A DNA stretch of 64,000 nt from Arcanobacterium_A hippocoleae_A (GCA_040360365.1 CP136412.1), one strand, 5' to 3'; counted from the stretch's first letter, positions 9,064 through 18,135 are shown. Notes: generated by a model not told the origin, from the letters alone. A program made the numbers and translations.

Positions 9064-10889
9064 TCAACCTCGATGTGCGAGACTGCGTGAGAATACTTTT
9101 CCAGCTAACCGTTTAAATGCCGCAATCATTTGGTCAATCTGTGAAATTCTGCAGATTTTACAGAGAATAATGTAAACCAGCGAAATAATGACTGAAGTAA
9201 TCAAAATAGTAAGGATCGCAATCCCGATATTTGCTGAAATTTTTACGATGCCAATAAAGTGCATCGTCACAAGCCCAATAATTGTGCTGATTGCGGCAAC
9301 AACTGATAGCTGCAGGTAGGTACGCAGAATATACCAGCCGCCAATTCGCCCAATGAGTCTGCGCGAATACCAGGCAAGCAGCAAAAGACTGGTAGAATTC
9401 GCGATAATAAATACTGTCTGGATTCCAATCAGCGTATATTGCGGCGGAAGCCCCAAGCAGAGCAGCGCGCCGCAGGTATTGATTATTTGCGCCGGAAGAA
9501 GCATAAAGAAAGTGCCTTGAGTGGCATTAAATGCATAACAGATATTTTTAAAGGCGAGGATTGCTCCGCCGGGGATTACTGCGAAAGCTGTTACTGCAAG
9601 CACTCTGCCAAGCGAATCGATTTCATTCATCGTGCCGTTTGGAACAAAAATTCGTGCCAACGGATACGAAAGTACAATCATTAAAGTAACAGCCAAGAAA
9701 TTGAATATTCCGAGCGTATTTGCTGTCTGAGCTGAAATAATGCGCACATTGCGGTAATTCTTAGCTGCCGCTGCACGTGAGACTTTTGTGAAAGTTGCTG
9801 TCGTAATTGATAAGGCGATTAGGGATATCGGAAGCCCGTAGAGTGAACCGGCGACTGTATAAGCCGCATTTCCCGCTACTTTCGTGGCGTCGATTCCTGC
9901 TGCGATTCCGCGTTCAAAAGCGGCAGCGTTAATATTCGAAATCACAACTACTGGAATTGTGCCGACGAAAGTTGTCAGGAGCACCCAGAATGAGTTTCGT
10001 CCGGCAGTGCCAAGCCCAACTCCGCGCCATTTAAAATCTGGACGGTAACGAATTCCGGCTTTATGCAGCGGTATAAAAAGCACCAAGGCTTGTGCGGCAA
10101 CACCGGCTGTTGAAAAAATGACTAAGAGTGTAGAGCGAATCCCTTGCCATGCGGTAATATCCTGAGTTTGCGCCGGCGTCGGCGAACCAAAGACGGCAAG
10201 CAGGAAAAGGAATCCAATAATTGCTGCGATATTATTTACGACGGGTGCCCACATATAAGGGCCGAACTTTTCACGCGCATTAAGCACTTGCCCAAGCACC
10301 GCATAAAGCCCGTAAAAAAGATTTGCGGAATACACCAGAAAGCGAAAATCACCGTCAGCTCATACCATTGCGCACTGAGTGTCGAAGCAAAAATCTTCAC
10401 TACGATTGGTGCAAGGAATGTGAGTATCGCGGTGATAGCTGCGAGAATCACGATGCTGATTGTGATGAGTTTGTTGATAAAACCAAGGTCGTCTTCTTTA
10501 TTCCGCGCAGCAGCTTGCACAATCGACGGCACCAGTACCGCATTAATCAATCCGCCGGCGAGAATGTTGAAGACAATATTCGGAAGCTGGTTTGCAATAT
10601 CGAAGCTGGAAGCGATAGGGGAGTTAAGGCCCAAAATCATTGTAATCAGAATCGGGGAACGGACCATGCCGAGAATTCGTGAAACGAAAGTTCCTGATGC
10701 CATTAGCAGCGAGGATTTTGCGAGTGACGTTGATATTCCGGATTTGCGTGATTTCCGAGCAGAACTCTGCGGCTGCTCCTGCGGCGGCTTCTGAGATGGC
10801 TTCCGCGGCGATTTCTGCGGCGGTGCAGAAGAATCAATATCACGTGCAGTGTTCGAAGAATTTTTCTCCGAAGTATCTTTCTTAGCCAT
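9064..10889 (-). CDS. murJ: Lipid II flippase MurJ/MviN, frameshifted
   Basis: A polytopic MOP-superfamily flippase for lipid-linked peptidoglycan precursor. An N-terminal Pro/Lys/Ser/Gln-rich cytoplasmic extension of about 50 residues precedes the family segment SLLMASGTFVSRILGMVRSP. The rest forms about 14 TM helices and includes QLPNIVFNILAGGLINAVLVP. The frame breaks at the A run 10314-10319 (T run on the coding strand); adding one T gives the expected IFFYGLYAVLGQVLNA. ATG 10889 follows AAAGGA. There is no C-terminal kinase-like domain such as the mycobacterial MviN has. An upstream divergent gene at 11117 shares the promoter region. Confidence 0.93.
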
Positions 10890-11116
10890 TCGAATCCTTT
10901 TATAGTTCCGATTTTGTTTGAAATCAAACTTCCATCATTGCATATGCGGCGGTGCATGAGAATCAGTTTGCCGGTTCTCACTCCAGCGATGCAAAAGCGA
11001 AACAAATAGTAGTTATAAATACATACAGCGAAAGCCTAGCTTGAATAGCTGCAGGATTCACATTTTGGGCGCAGTTTCGGGAAATTCAAAGATTCAAACT
11101 AAAGTATTAGCCAAAT

Positions 11117-12086
11117 ATGCGGGATATATGGCACTCTGGAATAGTGTTTTCTCTTTATTCAGTTACTGAAATTCCACTTGCCCATCAAGTCAGTTTTGAT
11201 CCCGTTATCGTTGCCCGAGAAGCGAATATAGATCGTGTGGGTTCCTTAACTGCCTCACGTGTCTGGGATGTGAATGCGATAAGCGGATTCCGAGGTGACT
11301 TGAATAGTGATTCGGGAAATTTGCTCGGTTCAGAGTTGCGGCAGTCGATTGAACGGCGAGTAGTTCTTTGGCTTGATCTGATTGATGTGAACCAGCTAAA
11401 GCAAATCCAGAACCGCTTCGGTGCTGATGTTGTCGTAGCAGCTGGCGAAGTGTGTGCTCCGGAGCATGGAACTTTGCGTCGTTACGGCGACGTGCGTGAG
11501 GTAGTCCCAGTGGTAATTAATCCGTCGAAACTGCTCAGAAAGCTGGTTCAGGGGAGCGCGGAGGAGGTTGCATGGGTCCGCAAGCAGCTTGAAGGTATTG
11601 ATTCGAAAACTGTCTCTTCAGCGAATTATGCGCTTCTTTGTGCCGTCGAGGTAGATATTATTACCCGTCCGATATTGCATCGGCTAATGTATTCTCCGAC
11701 GTTTATCGCATATGCAGTGGTTTTTATTTACTCATCCCTGCGGGCTTTACCGGTAGTTTTTGTGCCGCATTTTCAAGGAAATGTGTGGGTTCTCTGGGGA
11801 TCGATGTTATTTCGGCGGTTCCGTACACTTGGGGAATTATTGAAATTTTTCGCGGTAAAACCTGGATCCGGCGGAGTGTTGGTTTAATAGTTACAATTTT
11901 CACATTCATGTTGCCGTATGTTTACTTCTGGATGCATGGGCGGCACTATCCGTTTTTGTGAATGTGATAGTGGGCGCAATGATTGCCGGGGCGGTATTGA
12001 TTGAATTTTATCGTTGGCAGCGTGACCGTGAAGTGAAAGCAGTGCTGCAGAAAACAAGCGCCGACTTCGCGGCTGATATGTTTTAA
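11117..12086 (+). CDS. Unknown membrane protein, two frameshifts
   Basis: Not recognised. The first 195 residues are soluble, with a mixed alpha/beta look (LRQSIERRVVLWLDLIDV, FGADVVVAAGEVC). After that come three or four TM segments. Breaks at the GGGG run 11796-11799 and the TTTTT run 11953-11957 hide the C terminus. With one base added at each, the sequence continues through IVTIFTFMLPYVYFWMHG and GAMIAGAVLIEFYRWQRD to a stop at 12084-12086, for about 322 residues. It is divergent from murJ. No ribosome-binding site of note precedes ATG 11117, so the start is uncertain. No function is proposed. Confidence 0.6.
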
Positions 12087-12311
12087 CTTTCCGGTGCTGA
12101 TTTATTCGGCTGATATCTGTGTTTTCGCGGCGCAGACGGTGCCTTATTAGCTATCTGGCTTTGATGTGCGGCTTTTTGTGTGCGGCTTTGGTGTGTGAGT
12201 TCGGTAATGCTGCGTTTTATCCGGGTTACGCTGTTTGTTTTCCTGCCTGTGATGTTTCTCTTGCATAATCCGGTTTTCTGAAAACTATTTGTTTAATGGT
12301 TCCGCATATTT
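12087..12311. other. Intergenic, no gene seen
   Basis: A G/T-rich spacer with short degenerate repeats of GGCTTTGGTGTG type near 12160-12200. It leads into the hexamer microsatellite. No coding pattern in either strand. Confidence 0.5.
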
Positions 12312-12388
12312 TGTTGGTGTTGGTGTTGGTGTTGGTGTTGGTGTTGGTGTTGGTGTTGGTGTTGGTGTTGGTGTTGGTGTTGGTGTTG
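12312..12388. repeat. Hexanucleotide microsatellite (TGTTGG), 12 perfect copies plus a partial
   Basis: Twelve uninterrupted copies of TGTTGG run from 12312 to 12383, followed by TGTTG. Both strands are open across it (Val-Leu or Thr-Pro dipeptides), but there is no credible flanking gene. It directly abuts hairpin repeat H1. Length variation by slipped-strand replication is likely. Confidence 0.95.
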
Positions 12389-12465
12389 TTTGGGCGGAAA
12401 GCGGTATTTTTGCATAAAAAGCCTGACCGCTGTGCAAAAATCGTTTGGACCCGGATAATCGGCCC
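12389..12465. repeat. Hairpin repeat H, copy 1
   Basis: Contains GGAAAGCGGTATTTTTGCAT and, after a short loop, TGACCGCTGTGCAAAAATCG and a TTTGGACCCGG tail. The A/T-rich arms (TTTTTGCA / TGCAAAAA) are complementary. The same module recurs at 14409-14480 and 54751-54820. Confidence 0.8.
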
Positions 12466-12940
12466 AATTAAAAGGGCACCCGCATTAATAATTATGCCGC
12501 GAATATCGGCTTACGGGAAGTCTTATTATCAATACAGCAGCGAATCAAAAACCAGTTTTTATTCTTGGGAAATATCTGCTGGGTTAGCGAACTGGGAAAT
12601 ATCCGCCGGATTAGCAAACCGGGAAGATTTACTGGATTAACAAACCAGGAAACACGCGCCAGCCTGGCACATTCCGCTAAACCTAACCAACCAACCCTGA
12701 GCAGGGAGGGGCACAAGCCGGAATGAAACTAGAACAAGACAATGCAGCGCATTAAAAATACTTTTAAAAACACTTTCCAGAAAAACAAGAACTGCCGCAC
12801 GCCGCACCGGACACCTGCACGCCCTATACGCAAAAAACAAAATACGAAGCGCGTGTTTAATCAAACAGCGAATTAAACAGCGAACTGCGCAGCGAATTCG
12901 GATAATTTCACCGGTAGCGGCGGCGTATTTTACGTTTGTG
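12466..12940. other. Intergenic, degenerate short repeats, no gene
   Basis: About 475 bases between repeat H1 and the convergent pcs stop. The stretch 12570-12650 holds three imperfect copies of a GGGAAATATCYGC-GGGTTAGC-type unit. Open frames in this stretch have no family features or ribosome-binding sites and were left out. Confidence 0.5.
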
Positions 12941-13717
12941 CTAGTTCGCTGCCGATTCTTTATCAGGGCGATTAGCAATAGTGCGGATTACACCCGTCGC
13001 CATAAACCATATGCCGGTAACCCAGAAAACAATAGCGGCCGGCAGCGAAGTGTTCGGGAAAATTGCAATCATCGTCCCCATTGAAATTATCCAGGCAATA
13101 ACGGCAGCAATATTAATCGCCATATACTTCTTCACGCGGAATGGGTGTGTGTAGTAGGTCGGCACAAGCGTGAGAATCGCCAGTACAATCACCACACTCA
13201 CGTTTACGACGGCATTAAACTTCAGCACCCACAGAATTGCTGCCACAATATTCCAAGCTGCGGGAAAACCAACGAAATAGTAATCAGTGGATTTCCAGTT
13301 TTTATTTGCGTAACAGAACATTGAAGAAACAACCACAGTAATCATCATCACCATTGCTACTGGTTTTGGGCCCAGCGGGAGAGCAAGATACATGAATACT
13401 GCCGGGATGAATGTCCAGGTGAGATAGTCGACAGCGATATCGACAATTCCGCCGTCGAACCACGGGACAACTTCCTGAACGCAAGCTTTGCGTGCCATTG
13501 TGCCGTCGACAGCGTCAACAATCATTGCGATACCAAGCCAGAGCCACATCCATTTAAACTCGCCGTCTCCCATTGCGAGCACTGCGAGACATGCGAAAAA
13601 GAGCCCTGACAGGGTGAATGCATGAACACCCCAAGCTTTGATGATGCTGAGTTTTGAATACCGCTTCACTGGATTCGTTTTCGTGGAACACTGGTTGGTC
13701 ATTTCGTCATTAGCCAT
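12941..13717 (-). CDS. pcs: CDP-alcohol phosphatidyltransferase, phosphatidylcholine-synthase-like
   Basis: An integral membrane enzyme of 258 residues. After AWGVHAFTLSG comes the CDP-alcohol motif DAVDGTMARK...FDGGIVDIAVD, with the catalytic Asp series present. A conserved YYFVGFPAAWN segment and six to eight TM helices follow. The motif layout and the FDG...VDYLTW spacing match bacterial phosphatidylcholine synthase (CDP-diacylglycerol plus choline), not PgsA. Substrate specificity is inferred from overall pattern. Translation starts at ATG 13717 with GGATA upstream. The frame is intact. Confidence 0.8.
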   Translation of the reverse strand: MANDEMTNQCSTKTNPVKRYSKLSIIKAWGVHAFTLSGLFFACLAVLAMGDGEFKWMWLWLGIAMIVDAVDGTMARKACVQEVVPWFDGGIVDIAVDYLTWTFIPAVFMYLALPLGPKPVAMVMMITVVVSSMFCYANKNWKSTDYYFVGFPAAWNIVAAILWVLKFNAVVNVSVVIVLAILTLVPTYYTHPFRVKKYMAINIAAVIAWIISMGTMIAIFPNTSLPAAIVFWVTGIWFMATGVIRTIANRPDKESAAN

Positions 13718-14203
13718 AGTAGATATCCTACGTGAGGATCGTTGCCGGAATGTAGTTCTGTGAGCGCTTTTATTCGGTATTTTTCTCTGGAGGAAGATTT
13801 TCGGCGGCGGATTTTGCAGTGGGGAATTTTCTGCGGGTGATTTTTAGTTTAGCAGCGGGATTTTTGCAGGGGCGGTATGAGGATTTGGTGTGAGGATTTT
13901 ACGGATCTTGAGAGATGGTGAGGCGTTCTGGGTTCTGTTTCGCTGATGGCCGGCTGTGTTTTATGCTGCAAATTTTCGGCACAATGAGTTTTGAATTTTG
14001 AATTTTGAGTTTTAGGTGCAAGACCGGCTGCGGGTTCGTTTCGAGGTTTAAGTGCGGGATTATGCTCCGTGTGGTTATTTTTGCAGTGATGTGTTTTACG
14101 TTGCTAATTTTTATGCAGTTTCGATTTCCATTATTGGCAAACTGGTATTAAACTATCCTAAGTAATCGATATTTGCGGAAATCTTTTCCAGATTTCTTGC
14201 ATT
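13718..14203. other. Intergenic upstream of pcs and tRNA-Lys
   Basis: About 485 bases, strikingly G/T-rich on the + strand between 13770 and 14080, then A/T-rich before the tRNA. The pcs promoter and the tRNA-Lys promoter must lie here. No gene, hairpin or operator was recognised. Confidence 0.5.
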
Positions 14204-14276
14204 GGGCCTCTAGCTCAATTGGCAGAGCTGCGGACTTTTAATCCGTAGGTTGTGGGTTCGAGTCCCACGGGGCCCA
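14204..14276 (+). tRNA. tRNA-Lys(TTT)
   Basis: A 73-nt cloverleaf. The acceptor GGGCCTC pairs with GGGGCCC. The anticodon stem/loop CGGACTTTTAATCCG gives anticodon TTT. The T arm is GTGGG TTCGAGT CCCAC. The discriminator is A and CCA is not encoded. A hairpin terminator follows at 14284. Confidence 0.97.
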
Positions 14277-14283
14277 CAGAGTA

Positions 14284-14330
14284 AATATCCCTGTTGAACT
14301 GGTGAAATGTTCAGCAGGGATATTGTTTTT
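14284..14330 (+). terminator. Terminator after tRNA-Lys
   Basis: Bases 14284-14299 pair with 14309-14324 (16 bp, one G-U) and are followed by GTTTTT. Confidence 0.9.
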
Positions 14331-14408
14331 CATTTTCGGGCGGAACGCAGGTTTGGGATTTTCCGGGTTTTTCTTCGCGTTAGTGCAATGAAGCTGGTAT
14401 TTCTTCGG

Positions 14409-14480
14409 ATGGAAAGCGGTATTTTTGCATAGATCAAGCCTGACCGCTGTACAAAAACACCGTTTGGAACCGGTGAAAAG
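14409..14480. repeat. Hairpin repeat H, copy 2
   Basis: GGAAAGCGGTATTTTTGCAT, then ATAGATCAAGCCTGACCG, then CTGTACAAAAACACCG and TTTGGAACCGG. The arms CGGTATTTTTG and CAAAAACACCG are complementary apart from one position. It lies about 100 bases before element B, as copy H3 does before element F. Confidence 0.85.
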
Positions 14481-14579
14481 AAACCACTCGAACCCGCTAA
14501 ATTGAACCAAACTAAAAAGGAGCTTTACATTTTCGAGCTGTGGGAGTGCATCCGTCGGCACTAAGATGGGCACAAAGTG

Positions 14580-14960
14580 ACGTAACCGGCGGCAAAGTTT
14601 GCGCGAACACACGTAACTGGTGGCAAAATCCGTATTTTTTAACGTAACTGGTGGCATAACCCCCGTGAGTCCACGTATCTAATGGCAATGTGCCCGTGAG
14701 ATTACACAACTGGTGGTAAAATCCGTATTTTTTAACGTAACTGGCGGCGAAATCGGCGGTTTTGATTTCTGACGAGAGTGCTGTCGTTATTGCGAGCCTG
14801 TGACCAGCACAAACGCAAGCACTTTCGACGGCAAAAATCTCAACCCGAGTTCTTGCCACCACTTACGTAACGAAACCGACTTCCCGCCACCAGTTACGTG
14901 GTGTTAGTATGTCCGTCGTTAATTTAGGCGACGAAAATAAGTTCCCGCCACCACTTACGT
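14580..14960 (-). repeat. Composite 31-bp-array element, copy B (reverse orientation)
   Basis: On the + strand, units of the type ACGTAACTGGTGGC begin at 14580, 14611, 14642, 14673, 14704 and 14735, a spacing of exactly 31 bp five times in a row. The inverted arm has unit ends at 14868 and 14899 (31 bp) and at 14960 (61 bp, with a CCGTCGTTAATTT motif in between). The distance from 14735 to 14868 is 133 bp. Spacer ATCCGTATTTTTTA occurs twice. The asymmetric core (CAAACGCAAGC..., CAACCCGAGTTCTTGCC) shows the copy is reversed relative to A and C. Confidence 0.92.
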
Positions 14961-15000
14961 AAAGTTTTCTGCTTCCCGCTTTGCCTTCGCTTTTTATCCG

Positions 15001-15279
15001 CTAAACTTCCTTATTTGCATTGCTGTCTGATTTGCCTGATTCGCCAGATTCACTAAATTTACCCAATTCTTTATCTTCAATCGATGAAAGTGTTTTTGGG
15101 CGGCCGCGTTTGGGAATCTGTTTTGCATCCTTTGGAAGCCTGCCGGCTTTTCGCAGGCTATCGCGCAGCAGCACTTCGATTTGCGCATTTACAGAGCGAA
15201 AATCGTCGTTTGCCCAGCGAGCTAGTGAATCATAGATTGCTGGGTCTAAACGAAGTGAGATGACTTTTCGATTCGCCAT
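15001..15279 (-). CDS. Ribbon-helix-helix (Arc/CopG-like) DNA-binding protein
   Basis: A 92-residue basic protein. The N terminus MANRKVISLRLDPAIYDSLARWANDD has the beta-strand/helix pattern of an RHH domain (alternating residues in KVISLRLD). SVNAQIEVLLRDSLR forms the second helix. A basic KRGRPK segment (AT-hook-like) and a Ser/Glu/Lys-rich tail follow. It lies just downstream of the SPFH gene on the same strand, 47 bases away, a pairing often seen in actinobacteria. It may regulate that gene; this is inference. Confidence 0.8.
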   Translation of the reverse strand: MANRKVISLRLDPAIYDSLARWANDDFRSVNAQIEVLLRDSLRKAGRLPKDAKQIPKRGRPKTLSSIEDKELGKFSESGESGKSDSNANKEV

Positions 15280-15326
15280 AGTTGGTGCTAACTTTTCTAA
15301 AAATCAGTCTGAAAAATAAAGATAGT

Positions 15327-16316
15327 CTAGGAGTAGATACCGCCAGCATTGATTACCGGCTGCGCATTTCCGTCGGAGCAAAGAACTACGAGCAGATTTG
15401 AAACCATTGCTGCTTTGCGTTCGGGGTCAAGCTCGACGATATCTTTCGCTTCAAGCTCTTCAAGTGCTTGCTGCACCATTGATACCGCACCTTCAACGAT
15501 TGTTTCGCGTGCATCGACGATTGCAGATGCCTGTTGGCGTTGGAGCATTGCTTGCGCGATTTCTGGGGCATAGGAAAGTGAGGAAATACGTGTTTCGATA
15601 ATCTCAAGTCCGGCAACTGCCACTCTTGCAGCTACTTCTTTTGCCAATTCTTGCGAGACTTCATCGGTTGAACCGCGCAGTGAGATTCTGCCGTCGACGG
15701 GTGAATCGTAAGGGTGCTGCGTAGCGATATGGCGAAGTGCTGATTCGGCTTGTGATTTTATGAATTTTTCATACTTTTCTACTGAAAATATTGCCTTTGC
15801 GGTGTCGGCAACTTGCCAGACAATAATCGCGGCAGTGTTGATTGGATTTCCGTTGAAATCGTTTACCTTTGCCTGGTTGGTTTCGAAGTTTTGCACACGT
15901 GCGGAAACTTTTGCGCGTGAGGAGAGCGGTACAGTATAGGAAAGCCCGGTTTGCCGCAAAGTGCCGATATATTTTCCAAAGAACTGGACCACGCGGGTAT
16001 GACCAGGGCTGACGATAGTAAAACCGGTGCTGGCGAGAATCAATAGCACGAAAGCGGTAATTGATATTCCCATTCCGATTCCGTCGGAAATTTGCGCGGG
16101 CAATCCTGCGTCTTCAGCACTAGCTAGTGCAATAGCTGATTTGACGAAAAGAAATATGTCCAGTGTGAGCAGTACGAGAAAAGAGATTAGGGCAATTAGG
16201 CTGAAAGTTGGGTTTAGCGCCCACACGCGGCGTTCAGTAATTTCAACTTTTGCTCCTTCGTGTCCGACAGGTTTGGCGGATTTAGTGGTTTTGGGATCGT
16301 GGACGGATTTGTTCAT
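15327..16316 (-). CDS. SPFH/band-7 (stomatin/flotillin-like) membrane protein
   Basis: About 329 residues. Two TM helices near the N terminus (FSLIALISFLVLLTLDIFLF and GMGISITAFVLLILASTGFT) are followed by an SPFH domain. That domain starts with the VSPGHTRVVQFFGKYIGTLR segment and includes SLSYAPEIAQAMLQRQQA. The start at 16316 was chosen over one seven codons upstream because GAAAGG lies eight bases before it. SPFH proteins scaffold membrane microdomains. It is co-oriented with the RHH gene and the frame is intact. Confidence 0.88.
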   Translation of the reverse strand: MNKSVHDPKTTKSAKPVGHEGAKVEITERRVWALNPTFSLIALISFLVLLTLDIFLFVKSAIALASAEDAGLPAQISDGIGMGISITAFVLLILASTGFTIVSPGHTRVVQFFGKYIGTLRQTGLSYTVPLSSRAKVSARVQNFETNQAKVNDFNGNPINTAAIIVWQVADTAKAIFSVEKYEKFIKSQAESALRHIATQHPYDSPVDGRISLRGSTDEVSQELAKEVAARVAVAGLEIIETRISSLSYAPEIAQAMLQRQQASAIVDARETIVEGAVSMVQQALEELEAKDIVELDPERKAAMVSNLLVVLCSDGNAQPVINAGGIYS

Positions 16317-16490
16317 GGGATTTGCCTTTCGGTTCAAAACATTTTTCGTGCTGATATTTTGCGGTCACTATTTGGATTTTGGTGCAATATATCTCGCAAC
16401 AATTTGATATTAAAGTGATATCACATTAATTGCTTCGCGGCAAGGCTGATTCATCTCAGGGTGTGTTGCAGCAGAAAGCGGCTATTCGTT

Positions 16491-16795
16491 ACGTAAGTGG
16501 TGGCGGGAAGTTGGTTTCGTTACGTAAGTGGTGGCAAGAACTCGGGCTGCGATTAATGCCGTCGGAAGTGCTGGCGTTTGTGCTGGTCACAGGCTCGCGA
16601 TAACGACGGCTCTCCTGTCGTTAATCAAAACCGCCGATTTCGCCGCCAGTTACGTGGACTCATAAACACTTTGCTGCCAGTTACGCGTGTTTGCGGGCAT
16701 TTCGCCGCCAGTTACGTTGAGTCGCAAGTACTTTATCACCAGTTACGTGAAATCACGCGAACTTTGCCGCTTGGCTTGCACTTAGCCCCTAGCCC
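16491..16795 (+). repeat. Composite 31-bp-array element, copy C
   Basis: Left-arm units start at 16491 and 16522 (31 bp). The core hairpin TAACGACGG / CTGTCGTTA is near 16601-16622. Right-arm inverted units end at 16655, 16686, 16717 and 16748 (31 bp each). The 16522-to-16655 distance is 133 bp. The right boundary ends in GCTTGGCTTGCACTTAGCCC, shared with copy D. It lies between the SPFH gene and the tRNA cluster. Confidence 0.92.
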
Positions 16796-16918
16796 TCACA
16801 CTTAGCCCGGATCGGACACTAACGGCACGCCGCCATAAGCAACGATTTTTGGCACTTAGCCCCACTTAGCCCCGCGCTTAGCCCCTATTGTCCCGAATGA
16901 TATGCCTGAGTTGGGAAC

Positions 16919-16946
16919 AAAAATCCCCGAACGATATGTTCGGGGA
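16919..16946 (-). terminator. Terminator of the tRNA cluster
   Basis: Stem TCCCCGAAC / GTTCGGGGA (16924-16932 with 16938-16946) and a five-base loop. On the minus strand it is followed by TTTTT, just after tRNA-Phe. Confidence 0.9.
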
Positions 16947-16954
16947 ATATTTTG

Positions 16955-17027
16955 TGGCTCCGACCGGCGTCGATCCGGTGACCTTTCGATTTTCAGTCGA
17001 ACGCTCTACCAACTGAGCTACAGAGCC
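16955..17027 (-). tRNA. tRNA-Phe(GAA)
   Basis: A 73-nt cloverleaf on the minus strand. Acceptor GGCTCTG pairs with CGGAGCC, the anticodon loop CTGAAAATC gives GAA, and the D arm is GCTCAGTTGGTAGAGC. Last gene of the Glu-Asp-Phe cluster. Confidence 0.96.
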
Positions 17028-17064
17028 AGATAGAAAAACACCCGGTTTCCCGGGAATTTTCCAG

Positions 17065-17138
17065 CGACCCTGACGGGACTTGAACCCGCGACCTCCGCCG
17101 TGACAGGGCGGCGCGCTAACCAACTGCGCTACAGGGCC
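17065..17138 (-). tRNA. tRNA-Asp(GTC)
   Basis: A 74-nt cloverleaf. Acceptor GGCCCTG pairs with CAGGGTC, the anticodon is GTC in CCTGTCACG, and the T arm is CGGG TTCAAGT CCCG. CCA is not encoded. It sits between tRNA-Glu and tRNA-Phe. Confidence 0.96.
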
Positions 17139-17185
17139 TTAGTTGTGCACTTAGCATGCACTATAAGGTTGGTTTTTTCAAACCG

Positions 17186-17258
17186 TACCCCCAACCGGAT
17201 TCGAACCGGTGTTACAGGCGTGAAAGGCCAGGGTCCTGGGCCGCTAGACGATGGGGGC
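17186..17258 (-). tRNA. tRNA-Glu(TTC)
   Basis: A 73-nt cloverleaf. Acceptor GCCCCCA pairs with TGGGGGT, the anticodon loop CCTTTCACG gives TTC, and the D arm is the GTCTAGCGGCC type usual for tRNA-Glu. First gene of the cluster. Confidence 0.96.
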
Positions 17259-18044
17259 TTGTTCATTTTCTGAACCGAAGTTCTTCTTTCGAACGGATAA
17301 AAGCTTAACGAGAAAATCAGTAAAATGCAAAATCGATAAAGCGTGCCCTCTGTCACACTAGAATTTTAATGTTTTTCTGTGCGGATTTGAAGTATATTTT
17401 CGCACGTATTTTGGGGAAATTTTGCTGAAATGATGGGTGGAAGCAGAAATTCTTGAATCGAAAAATTCTTAAATCGGAATATGGCGTTTTTCGACATCTG
17501 GTTTGCGGTTCAGAATGCGAAGTTGGGATTTATCTAAAATATTTTAACTGTTTAATACGCGCTGTGTTTCGGGAGTCGAACCGTCGATTATTTTGCCGGA
17601 TGTAAACTGTCAGGCGTTTGCAGGAGCCGAGTATTGCTCAATGTGCGGTACATGCCCGCCAGTGTTAATCGTTAATTTTCCAAGCGCTTTGAGCTATCGG
17701 AAATTATTTCACAGTTTCTTGCGGTATCTGGATGATATAGGCGGTCGAGGAGCAGGAAAGGGGGCAGGGTTGGGAATAAGAAAGTTAATTCGGCGGGGTG
17801 CAATCAGGTGAAATCAAAACTTGCTGTGAATTGAAACTCTTGATGAAGCAAAATTCGAAACTCGAAACTCGGAATGAAAGATGAAATAAGTCATGAAATC
17901 TATGTTTAGTGAGACGCTTTTCGTTATGTCGCTTTTCAGTTTTCGCTATCTCGCTTTTATCTCTTCCCGCTGTGTTTATTTCGTTGTGTTTATTTCGTTG
18001 TGTTTATTTCGCCGTGTTGATTTCCGGCTTGGCGATGTCAGGCT
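17259..18044. other. Long intergenic stretch, no credible gene
   Basis: About 790 bases upstream of the tRNA cluster and mscS. Short open frames exist in several phases but lack ribosome-binding sites and family features. Near 17960-18015 the motif TGTGTTTATTTCG is repeated three times. Confidence 0.55.
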
Positions 18045-18135
18045 TGCTGGTATTGGTCATACTGATATTGATTGTGTTGATATTGGTCATACCGATATTG
18101 GGCATACCGATATCGGGCATACTGATTTCCGTTGT
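18045..18135. repeat. Imperfect 18-bp tandem repeats
   Basis: About five degenerate units of the form ATTGGTCATACCGAT recur at roughly 18-bp spacing. The run lies 230 bases before mscS. It translates on either strand to low-complexity peptides and is treated as non-coding. Confidence 0.7.

Noticed and set aside
12285..12640. Proteins made of Val-Leu or Thr-Pro repeats
   Set aside because: They are translations of the TGTTGG microsatellite. Flanks are the H1 hairpin repeat and carry no gene signals.
14238..14862. Protein genes antisense to tRNA-Lys and element B
   Set aside because: The frames span a tRNA gene and dispersed repeats; similar peptides at 54702-55127 arise only because the repeats are related.
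14580..14960. CRISPR array
   Set aside because: The 31-bp arrays have a short variable conserved part, spacers of only about 14 bases that are shared between copies, inverted arms and no cas genes. They do not fit any CRISPR format.
14580..14960. Integron attC site or cassette array
   Set aside because: attC sites need R' and R'' ends with imperfect palindromes and flank captured genes. Here the units are tandem with a fixed 31-bp period and no integrase is present.
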